Origin: Adiantum capillus-veneris
Lineage: Eukaryota > Streptophyta > Polypodiopsida > Polypodiales > Pteridaceae
Assembly: GCA_014529385.2 (NCBI GenBank)
Contig: CM043966.1
Span: 140,666,211 to 140,730,210 of the forward strand
Direction: 5' to 3'
DNA: 64,000 nucleotides
The position numbers were made by a program, and so were the translations under genes. Shown here one piece after another: positions 46,202-56,443 of the stretch. Position 1 is the first letter of the stretch, and every line of letters begins with the position of its first letter. Below the pieces are notes generated by a model. The model worked only from the letters and a program-made list of their open reading frames with translations. It did no database searches and had not been told where the DNA came from.

Positions 46202-47321
46202 GTTCTTTCTCCTCCGCTCTCTTCTCTTGTTGGGTCTCTTTCCTCTTTTGCAATTTCTCCAGCGTTGCCTTAGCAGACGCTTCTGTCTTTTCCATCTTTT
46301 GTTGTAACACAATCTTGGGCTTTCGTTCTAGTTGCCCCTCCTCTTCTTCAGCTAGCTCCACGTTCTCATCGTCACTTTCTAAAAAAATTTCCTTGGAGCT
46401 GCTGGCTTCTTCATCATGGAGGTATTCGGGTTGGGTGGTCTTCTTTGGTTTCTTTACTTTGGGTTTAACCGAGGAGGATGGAGTTGTGCGGCCTCTTGTT
46501 GTCGGTGCTCTTATCAACTCGGCCCATGCATATGAAGTTGGGGCCTCGTGTATCTGATCTCCTTCTCCTACTAGGTGAGCGGCTATCTTTGTTAGCACTT
46601 TAGCTCCACCTAGGATAAGTTTCCCTGCATGCTTGTCCCACTGCCTTCTCTTTGCTGCTGCTAGCAGCCTATCAAACGCCCATTTGGCGAAGTCCAAAGT
46701 GAGGTTGCGATGTTGAGTGGAGGCGAGGTTCTTTTCTGGTCTTGTATACCGAGGTTGCTTGTCAAAATGGAAGTGTTGGTAGAGGACCCTCATAAGATGT
46801 CTAGTCATGTGTTCTTTGATGGATTCAAACGTCGGCAGCTTGGTAGTAGCAATATCTTCATCTACCAGGCCTTGCGTCTGGATTGGCTCTCCCCTTGGAA
46901 ACTTGGTGATCTCTGCAAGGCTATCTAGAGTTATGGTCACTTTGAGATTCTCCCCTTGTGAGTTAGTGAGGTGTGCGGTTGCCACGTCTTCACTTTCTTT
47001 GTGTATAGAGGTAAGAAGCTCATATGCTCTCTTGTACTCGGCCCTGACAATGGGTTGCGCCAGGTAGTCATCCATTCCCATTCTTCTAATGGCTCTGTCT
47101 ACATTCTCTGGTAGATATGCTATGCTATTAATCCTTGCAGGCATTTGAGGTGCTCCCCATTTTCTCCCCTGCTCATCCTTCCATACAATGGTGAAGATCC
47201 TTTGTCCTTGGGCCATCTGGATCTCTTCTTTTATGAAGTTGCCCTTGGTTCCAGAGACATTTTTCATGTCTGGCTGGAAATCTTCCAGCTCATCTAGCTT
47301 ATACTTGCTCCTCTTCCTCAT
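46202..47321 (-). pseudogene. Element G ORF3, upstream part: N-terminal domain of unknown function
   Basis: This is a 373-codon open stretch starting MRKRSKYKLDELEDFQPDMK and ending at the N insertion (EKRAEEKEL). It contains a possibly folded domain (INSIAYLPENVDRAIRRMG, HLMRVLYQHFHFDKQPRYT, LDFAKWAFDRLLAAAKRRQW) and then an acidic, Ser-rich linker (EIFLESDDENVELAEEEEG). The best guess is a retrotransposon accessory protein of the kind grouped as putative gypsy-type plant transposon protein; I recognise no catalytic motif. It lies about 2.2 kb downstream of the integrase stop and reads in the same direction as pol. Together with 33862-37010 it would make about 1400 codons. Confidence 0.7.
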
Positions 47322-47542
47322 CTTCTTTGGAGTGCTTGTTCCTATACAAGGTAATCATCAAGTTTCTCTGGTTAGAGCACAAATTTTAGTAGTTAATTGT
47401 GTCAGACGTCAAGATATGTGCCCTAAGTTAGTTTTGTCAGTATCCAGGTGTAGATTTGTCAGTTTTGTGCATGGAAGGTGCCATTGGGATCCCTGAGAGA
47501 TGTACTTTGCAATGGTATGTTCCAGTTTTCAAAATTATGAAA

Positions 47543-47568
47543 ATGGAAGAAACCGCGGTTGCTGCCAC
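47543..47568. repeat. Palindromic motif of element G, copy with degraded left arm
   Basis: Core ACCGCGGT with an intact right arm TTGCTGCCAC; three mismatches in the left arm. Confidence 0.75.
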
Positions 47569-48664
47569 ATGGGTTGAACTGCAACTTTGACCTTACATGT
47601 GGTATATACCCTCTTTGCTGGTCCCAACCATGCCCTGCATGCTCAATTTGGACACTCCAATCTCCTGTTTTGGCCCAAAAAGTGTCTGGACCCTTCTTTG
47701 ACTTGGCATGATGCAATCAACTTTGGATTTTGACTTTTGACTTGTGACTTGGACTCCACCATTGGGTTATTCGTCTGAAATGGAACCTCTGGACTGGCAA
47801 CACCCCATATCTTAGGCTACTACTTGCACTGGGGGCCCAATTTGGGTTAAGTGGTTTGCTGCCAAAACTGTCAATTTTGGCCAAACTTGGTCTTGTCTGG
47901 TTCCCCTTCACCTGTAGAGTCTAGCCATGCTATGCATACATCCTTTGACTTCATATCTTGCCCTATACTTCAGAGTTGGGTTTCTGAAGGAAGTCCTAGT
48001 TATGGTTTTGGCATTGGACTCGAATCTTCTCGGTGGCCTCCTAGCAACATTCTTGAGCTAAGGGAGTGCTCATCCTTGATTTTGCACCTATGACCTTGCC
48101 GTTAGGCTTTTTTTAAGGAAAAACGCTCTGAAAACACTAATCCTATGGCCATTTGAAGTTCGGGATATTTTTGCCCTATTTGGATTGATTTTTGGGTTCC
48201 AAAAAGTTTTTTTGAGCTATTAGTCCCAAAATTCGCGGCTTTCGCGTAATTTTTTACCCTTTTGATACCAATTTTCTGTTTCAGAACCTGTACCTGCAAA
48301 CTTGTGTTAGGGAGACTTAGAAAATCCATTTTTCTTGCTGGAAGGCACCCCTGGACTCCATTTTCCATGGCCTAGGTGTGGGTATCTCGTTTTGGTCAAT
48401 TTGAGCATATTGGCAGCAACCGTCTTTTTTGACATTTGAGCATATTTGTGGGTTCTCCATGTCTTGGGCTACCTGTTGGGCCTATGCATGCATCAATTAG
48501 ACATCTTGTCCACCTGTGAGACCATTTTTTGCAATTTAATAGCCACTTCACAAAATCTTTGCTTTGGACAAGATTTTGGAGTCCAAATTTGCTTTGGGTG
48601 ATTGCCTTGTGTTCCTTTACTTGTAGGGGACCCTGTGCATGCTTTTGGTGCAATTCTGAGGCAG

Positions 48665-48690
48665 GTGGCAGCAACCGCGGTTGCTGCCAC
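48665..48690. repeat. Palindromic motif of element G, perfect 26-bp copy
   Basis: GTGGCAGCAACCG is followed directly by its exact reverse complement. Confidence 0.97.
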
Positions 48691-49483
48691 AGGGGTGGTT
48701 TTTGACTGTGGGCCACATCGCCTTGTTCCCTGTCCTGCTGGGGTCCTTTTGATCATATTTGTGCTACATTTGGTCATTCCTGCTATGTTTTATGGTGAGG
48801 TTTCTATGTGTGGTGCCTACGTCTCGTTCTGTGTTTCTGGTGAACGTATTAGTGGTTAGTTCATTTCCAATTGATCATTAACACATGCTGAACTCACCGC
48901 TCATGTCTCGTAGCTGGGGGATGGCTGTGCAGGTCGTATGGAAGCGCAAAAGACTCGTCAACTCGGGGGCTCTAGCTCTCTCCAAACTCGTCCAAGTAGA
49001 AATGACTAGAGAATTCCCCCTAAGTTAGTATATGTGCCTAGTGCTTCTGGAAACCCATTACATTTTTTGTTACCATTGCTCCCAAAACACATCTTACACT
49101 CCCTACGGGTCGTTAATTTCTTCGTTTGGACACTTGAGGCCCAAGATATGGCAAAATGGTCGAAATTGCCGTCGTTTCTTTAAGGCCAAAAATTGACGTT
49201 CTCTGAATGCTTCCAAACTTTTTCTGGGAGTAGATCCACCTTTGGCATTTTGACGTTTGCTTCCAGAATCTTTGTTGCTATTTTTGATTTTTTTTGGCGA
49301 ATTTCCGAAGAAAATACAAAAAGGTACTTTAAAAATCCAAAATTGGTCTTTAAAATTGGGAAAATTAGACCGAAAAATAACCAAAAATTAGAGAAGGTGC
49401 TTTATCCCTAGAAGATCACGTTCACGGCTATGTACAACCATTTTAGGGTCATTATTGGCCTGTTTTTAGAATTTTTTGTCACT

Positions 49484-50830
49484 TTATACAAGAAAACATA
49501 AGTATTGATGACATTTACATAAGGATAGGGGTATATGGTCGGGCAATATGGCATTAAGTCCAAACACCATGTTATAGGGTGTCGTGCCTAGTGATGTTTT
49601 GTAAGCCACTATATATGCCCATACTGCGGAATGTAGTTTCTGCTCCCAATCCGTTCTTGACTTCTCAACAATCTTGGTGAGAACCGTGCACAGCGTTTTG
49701 TTTGTGGCCTCGGCCTGCCCGTTTGCTTGTGGGTGATAAGGGGCTGGTTTCCTATGAATGATCATGAATTCTCCTAGGAGACATTCAATGGCCTCATTGA
49801 TGAAGTGCGTTCCCCTGTCACTAACGATTTCAATAGGTAGGCCATACCTAACAAAGACGTTTTCATAAAGAAATTGTGCCGTGGTTCTAGCGTTGGCTTT
49901 TTGTTTAGCCTTCGCTTCTATCCATTTAGTGAGATAATCCGTGGCCACAATGATATATTGGGCGTGCGTATGATAAGCCGAGGGTGCAATAGGTCCAACA
50001 AAATCAATTCCCCATTTGGCAAAAGCGCGTGCACCCATTATTGGCCATAAAGGCATCTCATCTCTTTTAAGTGGTACTTTGGTCCTTTGGCAGTCATTGC
50101 ACTGCTTAACATACTGCTCAGCGTCCATGTATAATGTAGGCCACCAGATTCCTGCGGTTAAGACAATTTTAGCCATCTTGTCGCCCGAAAAATGGCCTCC
50201 TGATACACCTCCGTGTGCTTGCTCTAGAATTGGCAAATATTCGTTTTTCGTCGCACACAACCTGAGTTTGTCATCTTTTCCTTGCTTATAGAGGTGTCCT
50301 TTAATCAAAGCGTAGTCTATAGCCTCTAGCTCTATAGATCTCTGTCTAGCCTTGGAAATATTCTCTGGTAGCGTACGTGTGGTGAGGTAATCCACCATGT
50401 ACTGGCTCCATTGGGGAGCTATGTTTACTTGGAATAATGTGGCGTGTTCCACTTGCGGTTTGGCTTGACAAGTTGCGCACTTGCTAACGTATTCGTGCAC
50501 TTCATTGCGCATGCAAGGCCAATACACTCCAAGTCTTTGCAACCGTTGGTAGGTCTTTTCTTTCAAGAAATGAAATCCGAAGTCCTTCTCATGGGCCTCT
50601 TGAAGGTAAGTGTCATACTCCTCAGGACTTATACACAAGCATAGGATCTTATCTGAACCATATTGATACATGCGTCCGGCAATGATTTGGAAATTCTTGG
50701 CTTGCTCAATATTCTGTTGCTTGTAGACGAGGTTTGTTCTATCAAAGATACCTCCATAACTCAAAAGAGTTACAATCGTTTGTGACCATTTAGGGATCAT
50801 TTCAATGTTGAAAAGATATGCGTCAGGCAT
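49484..50830 (-). CDS. Integrase of element G with tandem duplicate HHCC zinc modules
   Basis: This is a 448-codon open segment of pol. The first zinc module has H80, H87, C118 and C121; the second has H206, H213, C244 and C247, so each ligand is offset by exactly 126 residues. Flanking residues also repeat (PKWSQTIVTLL / PQWSQYMVDYL; YWPCMRNEVHEYVSKC / WWPTLYMDAEQYVKQC). The catalytic triad D275, D338, E374 has D,D35E spacing. The segment after MVFGLNAILP departs from normal integrase sequence and stops, so the C-terminal domain is lost, probably by a frameshift near 49560. The same double module is present in relic D, so it is a family trait. Integrase would insert element cDNA in the nucleus. 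Confidence 0.88.
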   Translation of the reverse strand: MPDAYLFNIEMIPKWSQTIVTLLSYGGIFDRTNLVYKQQNIEQAKNFQIIAGRMYQYGSDKILCLCISPEEYDTYLQEAHEKDFGFHFLKEKTYQRLQRLGVYWPCMRNEVHEYVSKCATCQAKPQVEHATLFQVNIAPQWSQYMVDYLTTRTLPENISKARQRSIELEAIDYALIKGHLYKQGKDDKLRLCATKNEYLPILEQAHGGVSGGHFSGDKMAKIVLTAGIWWPTLYMDAEQYVKQCNDCQRTKVPLKRDEMPLWPIMGARAFAKWGIDFVGPIAPSAYHTHAQYIIVATDYLTKWIEAKAKQKANARTTAQFLYENVFVRYGLPIEIVSDRGTHFINEAIECLLGEFMIIHRKPAPYHPQANGQAEATNKTLCTVLTKIVEKSRTDWEQKLHSAVWAYIVAYKTSLGTTPYNMVFGLNAILPDHIPLSLCKCHQYLCFLV

Positions 50831-50839
50831 GTCGTCATC

Positions 50840-52500
50840 AACCCCTATTGGTGCTTCTCCATTGGTTATCCTAGAAAGATGGTCGGCCCGTAGATGGTTT
50901 TTCGTTTCTTTACCACGACCGTGAAGTCAAATTCTAGTAGTACTATAAACCATCTTACTATGCGTCCCGTACTGCATGGCTTGTTTACTAGCTAGAGAAG
51001 GGCTTGATGGTCCATGAGGAACACAAACTTGTTGGCCAAAAGATAATGCCTGAATTTCTTCACTGCATATATCATGCCTAATCCCTCTCTCTCCGTGGTG
51101 GTGTAGTTTTTCTCGGCACAATTCAACTGTCGGCTTGCATAGTAGATTGGAAAATCCATTGTTCCTTCACCAGGTTGTGCCAAAATACACCCAATGGCAT
51201 ATGCCAAAGTATCTACGTGAACATGGAAAATTTTGTTCCAATCTGGTGCTTTTAAAACTGATGTTGAGATCAGCGCTTCCTTGAGTTTCGCGAAGGATGT
51301 TTCACATTCGTCGGTACATACGAATACTACGATCAACCTATAAAGAGGCTGTGCAATAATTGCGTGTAAGTAGATGAACCTCCGGTAATATCCACAGTGT
51401 CCCATAAAGGACTGAACCTCCTTCATGTTTCTTGGCCTTGGCAACTCAATAATGACCTTGATCTTGTCGAGATCAATCGATATTCCATTTTCCGATACTA
51501 TGTGCCCTAGGATTCTACCTTGTCTAACCATGAAAACACATTTGTCCAGGTTTAGGCAGGTCCTGTAAAGTCCTGCACTTCTTGAAAACCTTTCTTAGAT
51601 GTTCTATGTGCTCCGTTCTCAAAAGAGAATATACACAAAGGTCATCCATATAGATCTCTAAGAATATGCGTAGATATTCCTTGAACGTGTGGGCCATAAG
51701 CCTTTGGAATGTTGTGGGGGCATTTGTAAGGCGAAACGGCATTACTCTAAAAGCGTATATGCCAAAATCTGTGGCAAATTCCATCTTGTGCTGATCTTCT
51801 TGCGCGATCGCAAGTTGATAGTAGCCTGAGAACTCATCCAGAAAGGAATAAGACTGTTTGCCTGCTACTCTTTCTAAGAGATGTTCCGTGATTGGTAAGG
51901 GATAGTTATCTCTTATCATAGATGCGTTTACCTTTTTGAGATTGACGCATACTCGCAATTTATCGTTCTTTTTGGGCACGATCACGATAGGTGACACCCA
52001 GTCAGTATGCTCTATCTCGTAGATAAACTCAGCTTCTTTAAGTCTATCTATATCTTCCTTGATGCGTTTGGTAAACGTATCGTTATACGTATAAGGACGT
52101 TGTCTGCTTGGCTTTGCATCTGGCTTCAAGGGGATTGTATGTTGGCAGACACTAGGGTCTACTCCCTTGAGGTCTTGGTATGACCACGCGAAGACATCCT
52201 TATATTCTTTGAGAATACTGATGAGAAGTTCTTCTTCCTTAGGGCTTAGGTCTGTGGCTATGTAGACCGGCTTAGGATCCTCTCGTGGCTCTGCTAGGTC
52301 TATCTTCTTGGCGTCCTCTGGCCCGTCGTAAGACTTCTCATGGGTTGTGCTACTACGAGCTTCCTATCCTGTATGGTGTACTTTTTGAAGTGCGAAGGTA
52401 CACTAATGTTATCCTTCTCGTCCTCATCACTCTCCATTTCCGTTGTCCATACTTCACTCAAAGGTTTTCTTAAGCTCTTTGTAATTGTTTCTCCTCTCAA
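50840..52500 (-). pseudogene. Reverse transcriptase and RNase H of element G, frameshifted
   Basis: On the minus strand: YTIQDRKLVVAQP near 52400; RT from about 52129 with VSPIVIVPKKND, SFLDEFSGYYQLAIAQEDQ, VMPFRLTNAPTTFQRLM and IYMDD (YMDD catalytic motif) near 51630. A one-base insertion in a T run near 51567 shifts the frame; RT resumes with MVRQGRILGHIV at 51531. RNase H follows with FPIYYASRQLN and TTEREGLGMIYAVKKFRHYL, and a stop after DHQALL at 50992. A further frame break lies between about 52330 and 52130. No second RNase H lies before integrase, unlike elements A, B and N, so G belongs to a different gypsy branch. Confidence 0.9.
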
Positions 52501-53086
52501 CCTTGGTCCATGGGGGTTCTCCTACTCTAATCACCTCTGGCTGGTTGGATTTCCTTCTCCCATTTTCTGACCTACTTGCATCTTTTTCTTTTTTCCGTTG
52601 TGTCCTGGTGGTTTCTCGCGTTGGCGCGTCCTTGTGGCCTAGGAGTCTACCCGTTATTTTGTCCTTGGCACAATCCGTTGCATTGACCAACAATAAGAAC
52701 TGTGTCTTGCCCTGAATTTTAGGCATGGGGTTTGGTCTTGGCTGGTTGGCCATCCTTTTGCTTTTATAGTGACGTTGGCGTCGAGGTTTTTGATTTGGAA
52801 AGTCGTAAAACCTGACATTCGCTACCGTTTCTTCTTCGTCACTAAGGCCTTCTAAGCACTCGTCGTCTGCCTCTTCTTTTGGGTCTAGGTGCTCTAAGGA
52901 GTTGTAGAATCCGTCCTCTACCTCCTTCTCTTCTTCGTTCTCGTTTGTGTTTCCTTCAAGGCCGATTTTTGGAGTGGTTTCCTCGGAATCCAGTACCGCA
53001 TTTACCATATAGTATGGTACCAAATCAAAGCCTTTCTCGTCACAAAATTTTTTCATTGGCTTGGCCTCGATGGCACACACATCCAA
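52454..53086 (-). CDS. Protease-RT linker region of element G
   Basis: Acidic then basic open frame of 210 codons (EGNTNENEEEKEVEDGFYNS, then SKRMANQPRPNPMPKIQGK) between protease and RT. It is the link of a fused pol polyprotein and not a separate gene; no domain is recognised. The 5' end is homologous to 14680-14850 in relic E. Confidence 0.55.
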   Translation of the reverse strand: MDVCAIEAKPMKKFCDEKGFDLVPYYMVNAVLDSEETTPKIGLEGNTNENEEEKEVEDGFYNSLEHLDPKEEADDECLEGLSDEEETVANVRFYDFPNQKPRRQRHYKSKRMANQPRPNPMPKIQGKTQFLLLVNATDCAKDKITGRLLGHKDAPTRETTRTQRKKEKDASRSENGRRKSNQPEVIRVGEPPWTKVERRNNYKELKKTFE

Positions 53087-53191
53087 AGTGGCTAAAATCT
53101 ACTCCCATTCTAGAGATTCCAACGCATCTTCTGGGAAAGGGTCTGGGATATAATCTTTATCTTCGATAGCCCTCTCCAAGATACATTCCTC

Positions 53192-54103
53192 TCATTTTAG
53201 GCTTCCGCATTGCGAAGCTCCAGACATCCACAACTCCTTTGGTTGTCCTAGCCAGGCGGGAATTTCCGATCCTGCTACGGTAGCCGAATCAAAATCCTCC
53301 ACCGGTGTTCTCGTTATGTCTCTATAACTGTGGTCTTTCAAGTTAATTCTAGTGGTCGTCTCCATGTGGCACAAGTAAAGATAATTATAACCCCAATCCT
53401 GGCTTATCTTCAATTGCCTCATGAAGGGTCGTCCTAGAATGATGTCGTAATTATTTTTCTTGCCGAAATCCACAATTGCAAAAGTATGCTCGTATTCGAT
53501 CCCGCACGACAAAACTACCACTTTTTCTAGAAGTCCTAAGGGCCTTTCTACGTATCCGTCTGCAAGTTGCAGCTTCATCCTTGTCGCGTTTAGTGTAGGT
53601 TTTCCCCACTTCTTCCACACTTCCTTGGTGGCTATGGCAACTCCCGCTTCGCTGTCTAGGATCGCCATTGTTGTTACACCTTCGCATTCTACCGGAAGCG
53701 TGGTGTTTCCTTCTTCGTCTTCGCAATAATCGCCTACCTTGTTCAAAGGTACCGGCTCCGTGTTTGCGTATGGCTTCTCAATCTCCTGGATTCCTTCTCT
53801 GATCTTCGCGGTTGGATCCGTCACTCCGAACTTTTCTAAGAATTCTCCTATGTTTGACCACATCCTTGGTCGGATTTTCAATAATTCTGCCAATGTAATG
53901 GTGCAAGTCACTGATGTTGATAGGATATCCACTAGCCCCTTTGAATCAATGATTTTTGGCGCTAGATGCCTGTGAGAGGGCACGACCCTGACCTCGGAAC
54001 TGACCTCATACTCACCACCCATGTGGGATGGTAAAGTCCTCAATGAATGTGGTCGGCTCTCTATGGATATCTCAGAACCTCTATCTTTGTAACATGATTG
54101 CAT
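53192..54103 (-). CDS. Retropepsin-like protease region of element G with altered active site
   Basis: Open frame of 303 codons. LEKFGVTDPTAKIREGI leads to the retropepsin site MAILDSEAGVAI and then ILGRPFMRQL, the conserved flap-to-ILG arrangement. The active-site triplet is D-S-E where the family norm is D-S/T-G: the Glu codon is at 53649-53651, one G-to-A change from Gly. Relic E keeps D-S-G at the same place. The substitution should abolish protease activity, so this copy could not mature its own polyprotein. The frame ends with WMSGASQCGSLK just before a stop. Confidence 0.85.
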   Translation of the reverse strand: MQSCYKDRGSEISIESRPHSLRTLPSHMGGEYEVSSEVRVVPSHRHLAPKIIDSKGLVDILSTSVTCTITLAELLKIRPRMWSNIGEFLEKFGVTDPTAKIREGIQEIEKPYANTEPVPLNKVGDYCEDEEGNTTLPVECEGVTTMAILDSEAGVAIATKEVWKKWGKPTLNATRMKLQLADGYVERPLGLLEKVVVLSCGIEYEHTFAIVDFGKKNNYDIILGRPFMRQLKISQDWGYNYLYLCHMETTTRINLKDHSYRDITRTPVEDFDSATVAGSEIPAWLGQPKELWMSGASQCGSLK

Positions 54104-54275
54104 TTCTAGGTTATTTGTGACCTTGCCTCGAATTCCTCTATGGGAGAAGAAGGTAATGTGTCGCTACCGTCCTTGGCGTCTCTAACTGCTCTCCATAACT
54201 CCTCTGGCCATTGATCTTCCACTATGGGTTCGTATGGAGGAAAATTCCTAAATGATTCGTCAGTGGTGTTAGGAA

Positions 54276-56437
54276 CTATCCTAAGATCCTCTGGCTCTTC
54301 TCTCGTTTCGGTTTCTTTATTCTCATGCCTAGGTTTCTCCGATTCTTTCTCTCTTCTTGCCTAGGATCTTCTGGTCTTACCTCTTCTGGTATTGGTAGTG
54401 ATGGGATGACTACCTCTCTTCTCGAGGGTACAACTAAAGGTTCTAGCAGGGATTGGGCTGTCTCTACCATGTTTTGACACATTTCCAACCTTTGCTTTTC
54501 CAATTCTGCGTAAGGATATGTCATCCATCTCTGTGCCTGTGTTTGATCTTTCTTAAGCCTAGCTTCATAAGCCTGTAGGAGGGCATCCATTTGTTCGTGT
54601 ACCTTTTTTACTAGAATAGATCCTCCCGTGCTTGCGCTTTTTGGCTCCTCTACCACCACTTGCGCTTTTTGGCTCCTCTACCACCACTGGTTTTGCTGGG
54701 GTAGGAAGAATTTCTTCCACCCTTGGTGTCCTATCCACTTCCTGTTTCTTGAGCTTCTCTTTCCTTTGCTCAAGCTCCTCGGCTAAGGGTTTCTGTTCAC
54801 GTTCTCTCCTAGCCTTCATCCTAATCTTCCTAGCCTTCCACGTGTTTCTTCGATTTTTCGACCCTTGGCTAGGTGTTTCCTCTCTCGAAGACTCGTCACT
54901 CTTTTCTTCTACCACCTTCTGAGCCTGTGCTCTTGTTATCACCTAGACCGGTATCACTTTCTCGTTCTCGGATCCACTTGTAGACGGAATAGCCTCTATG
55001 ACGTTCAAGGTGGCCTTCCCTCTAGGTTCTGGGTTTTTTAGGAAATCTATGATCAGATGAGTGACCCCACGTTCCGTGCAATAGGCGTTGATCCTTACAA
55101 TTTCCTCATGAGGACAATCCTTCATCAAATGATCGCCATTGCATTTAAAACAAGGTCCTCTTACGGGCAGTGATTCCCCTTGCATCGGTCTCTACAGATA
55201 AGTAGGTTTTGGTCTCTTGATTCAGCCATTTTCTATGAATAGCAACGTGCGTTCGTCCATTTGGTACCTACCTTCTCCGGTCGCACTCAATTCAGATGGC
55301 ACTACGGGACTAGGCGTACTCAAAGGTTCTGGCATAAAAAACTCTTCTGAGGCGTGATAACCATGGTGTCCACTGCTAGGTTCCTCATAGTATGCCGGGC
55401 TAGGCACTAATGCCTGCTCATTTGATTCCTCCATTGTAGGTGCGTATCGTACTGCAACAGGTCTTGTTTCCCTAACGCTGGCTGTGGCCTCTCTATTCTG
55501 TCGGGTCCTGGTAGATTCCCTACTGCGTATCTTGGCGGTGGTGGCACGTGAGCTTGTGCTACTGGGGGTGGAGGTGAATACTGCCACTCTCGCACGTACC
55601 CTTTGTTATAATATAACTCCTCTGTCGTGTGATTCGTCCACTTTTGTTCCACTGCGCACCACTTAGGTGGTCTCAACGGTTGTTGAGGAAGCGTTTGGCA
55701 ATGCTGAGTGAGATGATCACCTCCACATGTGTAGCATCGCTTCGGTTGTCTAGGAGGCGGTTGCATCCTTCTAACCACTTCCTCTTTAAGCTTTTCTTGG
55801 CTCATCGGTGTCTCTGTTTTGGTGTTGTTTTTGCAGATTTTGTGGCACTGTTTTGGGATGATGCATCGTCGTCAGCGTCTCTGGGATCCCCAATACCATA
55901 TACTGCGCAATTGTCTACCAAGTAGAGGGCCTCTTTGACTAGCTTGTTCAAGCTAATACACCGTTTCATATGCAAATCTTTATGGAGATCCGCATTTCGG
56001 AGGCCTTGTGTAAAGATAAGCATTAGCCTTGACTGCGTGGGTAGTTCGTTGTCTGGACAGAACTTCACGTATCGCTTTAGCCTCAAGGATGCTTTCATCA
56101 CCGTTTCCCCTTCTTTTTGTTTGAATTTGTGAATTTGCGAGATAGTATTGTGCGCGATTCCCCATTGGGAGAATTCCTCTATGAATTAGTCGAACATTTC
56201 TTGAATCGTCGCAAACTCTCGTCTCTCGACCGAATCAAACCAAATAGCAACGTCGTCTTCTAACGTCAACCCGAATCTGGAAAATTGTGTGGGAAAATCA
56301 AGGACTTCCTCTGCATGGATTACTCGTATGAAGGCCGCTACGTGATCCCTTGGATCCTTGTCTCTTGAATACTTCTTGTTGACCCACTTCTGGACCTGAG
56401 AAGGTCTAATCCTCCTATGATCCATGACCCTCATCAT
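54276..56437 (-). pseudogene. gag: Gag (capsid and nucleocapsid) of element G with two short-spaced zinc knuckles
   Basis: It starts MMRVMDHRRIRPSQVQKWVN, in frame with ORF1 and one TAA away. A capsid-like segment (DHVAAFIRVIHAEEVLDFPT, then LPTQSRLMLIFTQGLRNADL) is followed by knuckle 1 at 55698-55736 (CYTCGGDHLTQHC) and knuckle 2 at 55114-55152 (CFKCNGDHLMKDC). Both have CX2CX3HX4C spacing, one residue shorter than the usual CX2CX4HX4C. A basic, Glu-rich tail follows. Stops and frame changes occur near 56180, 55800, 55410, 55210 and 54943. A 28-bp tandem duplication at 54633-54688 shifts the tail frame. Confidence 0.82.
54633..54688. repeat. 28-bp exact tandem duplication in the gag tail of element G
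   Basis: TGCGCTTTTTGGCTCCTCTA plus eight bases is repeated head to tail at 54633-54660 and 54661-54688. Since 28 is not a multiple of three, the frame is shifted. Confidence 0.95.
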
Positions 56438-56443
56438 CTGGCC

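Larger units (their letters stand above)
47322..49483 (-). other. Repeat-rich spacer of element G between integrase and ORF3
   Basis: No coding sequence is seen. It shares loosely repeated blocks with the G leader (57749-59448): a fragment resembling TTCCAAAATCATGAAA(G)TGG before a palindrome, and CTTGGGC ... TGC ... TCAATTAGACA ... CCACTTCACAAAAT. It holds the palindrome copies at 47543-47568 and 48665-48690 and half sites near 47856 and 48411. The role is unknown. Confidence 0.65.

Noticed and set aside
33862-47321. Envelope-like glycoprotein in the post-integrase position of G
   Set aside because: No signal peptide, membrane anchor or cysteine pattern is visible; the sequence is charged and coiled-coil rich.
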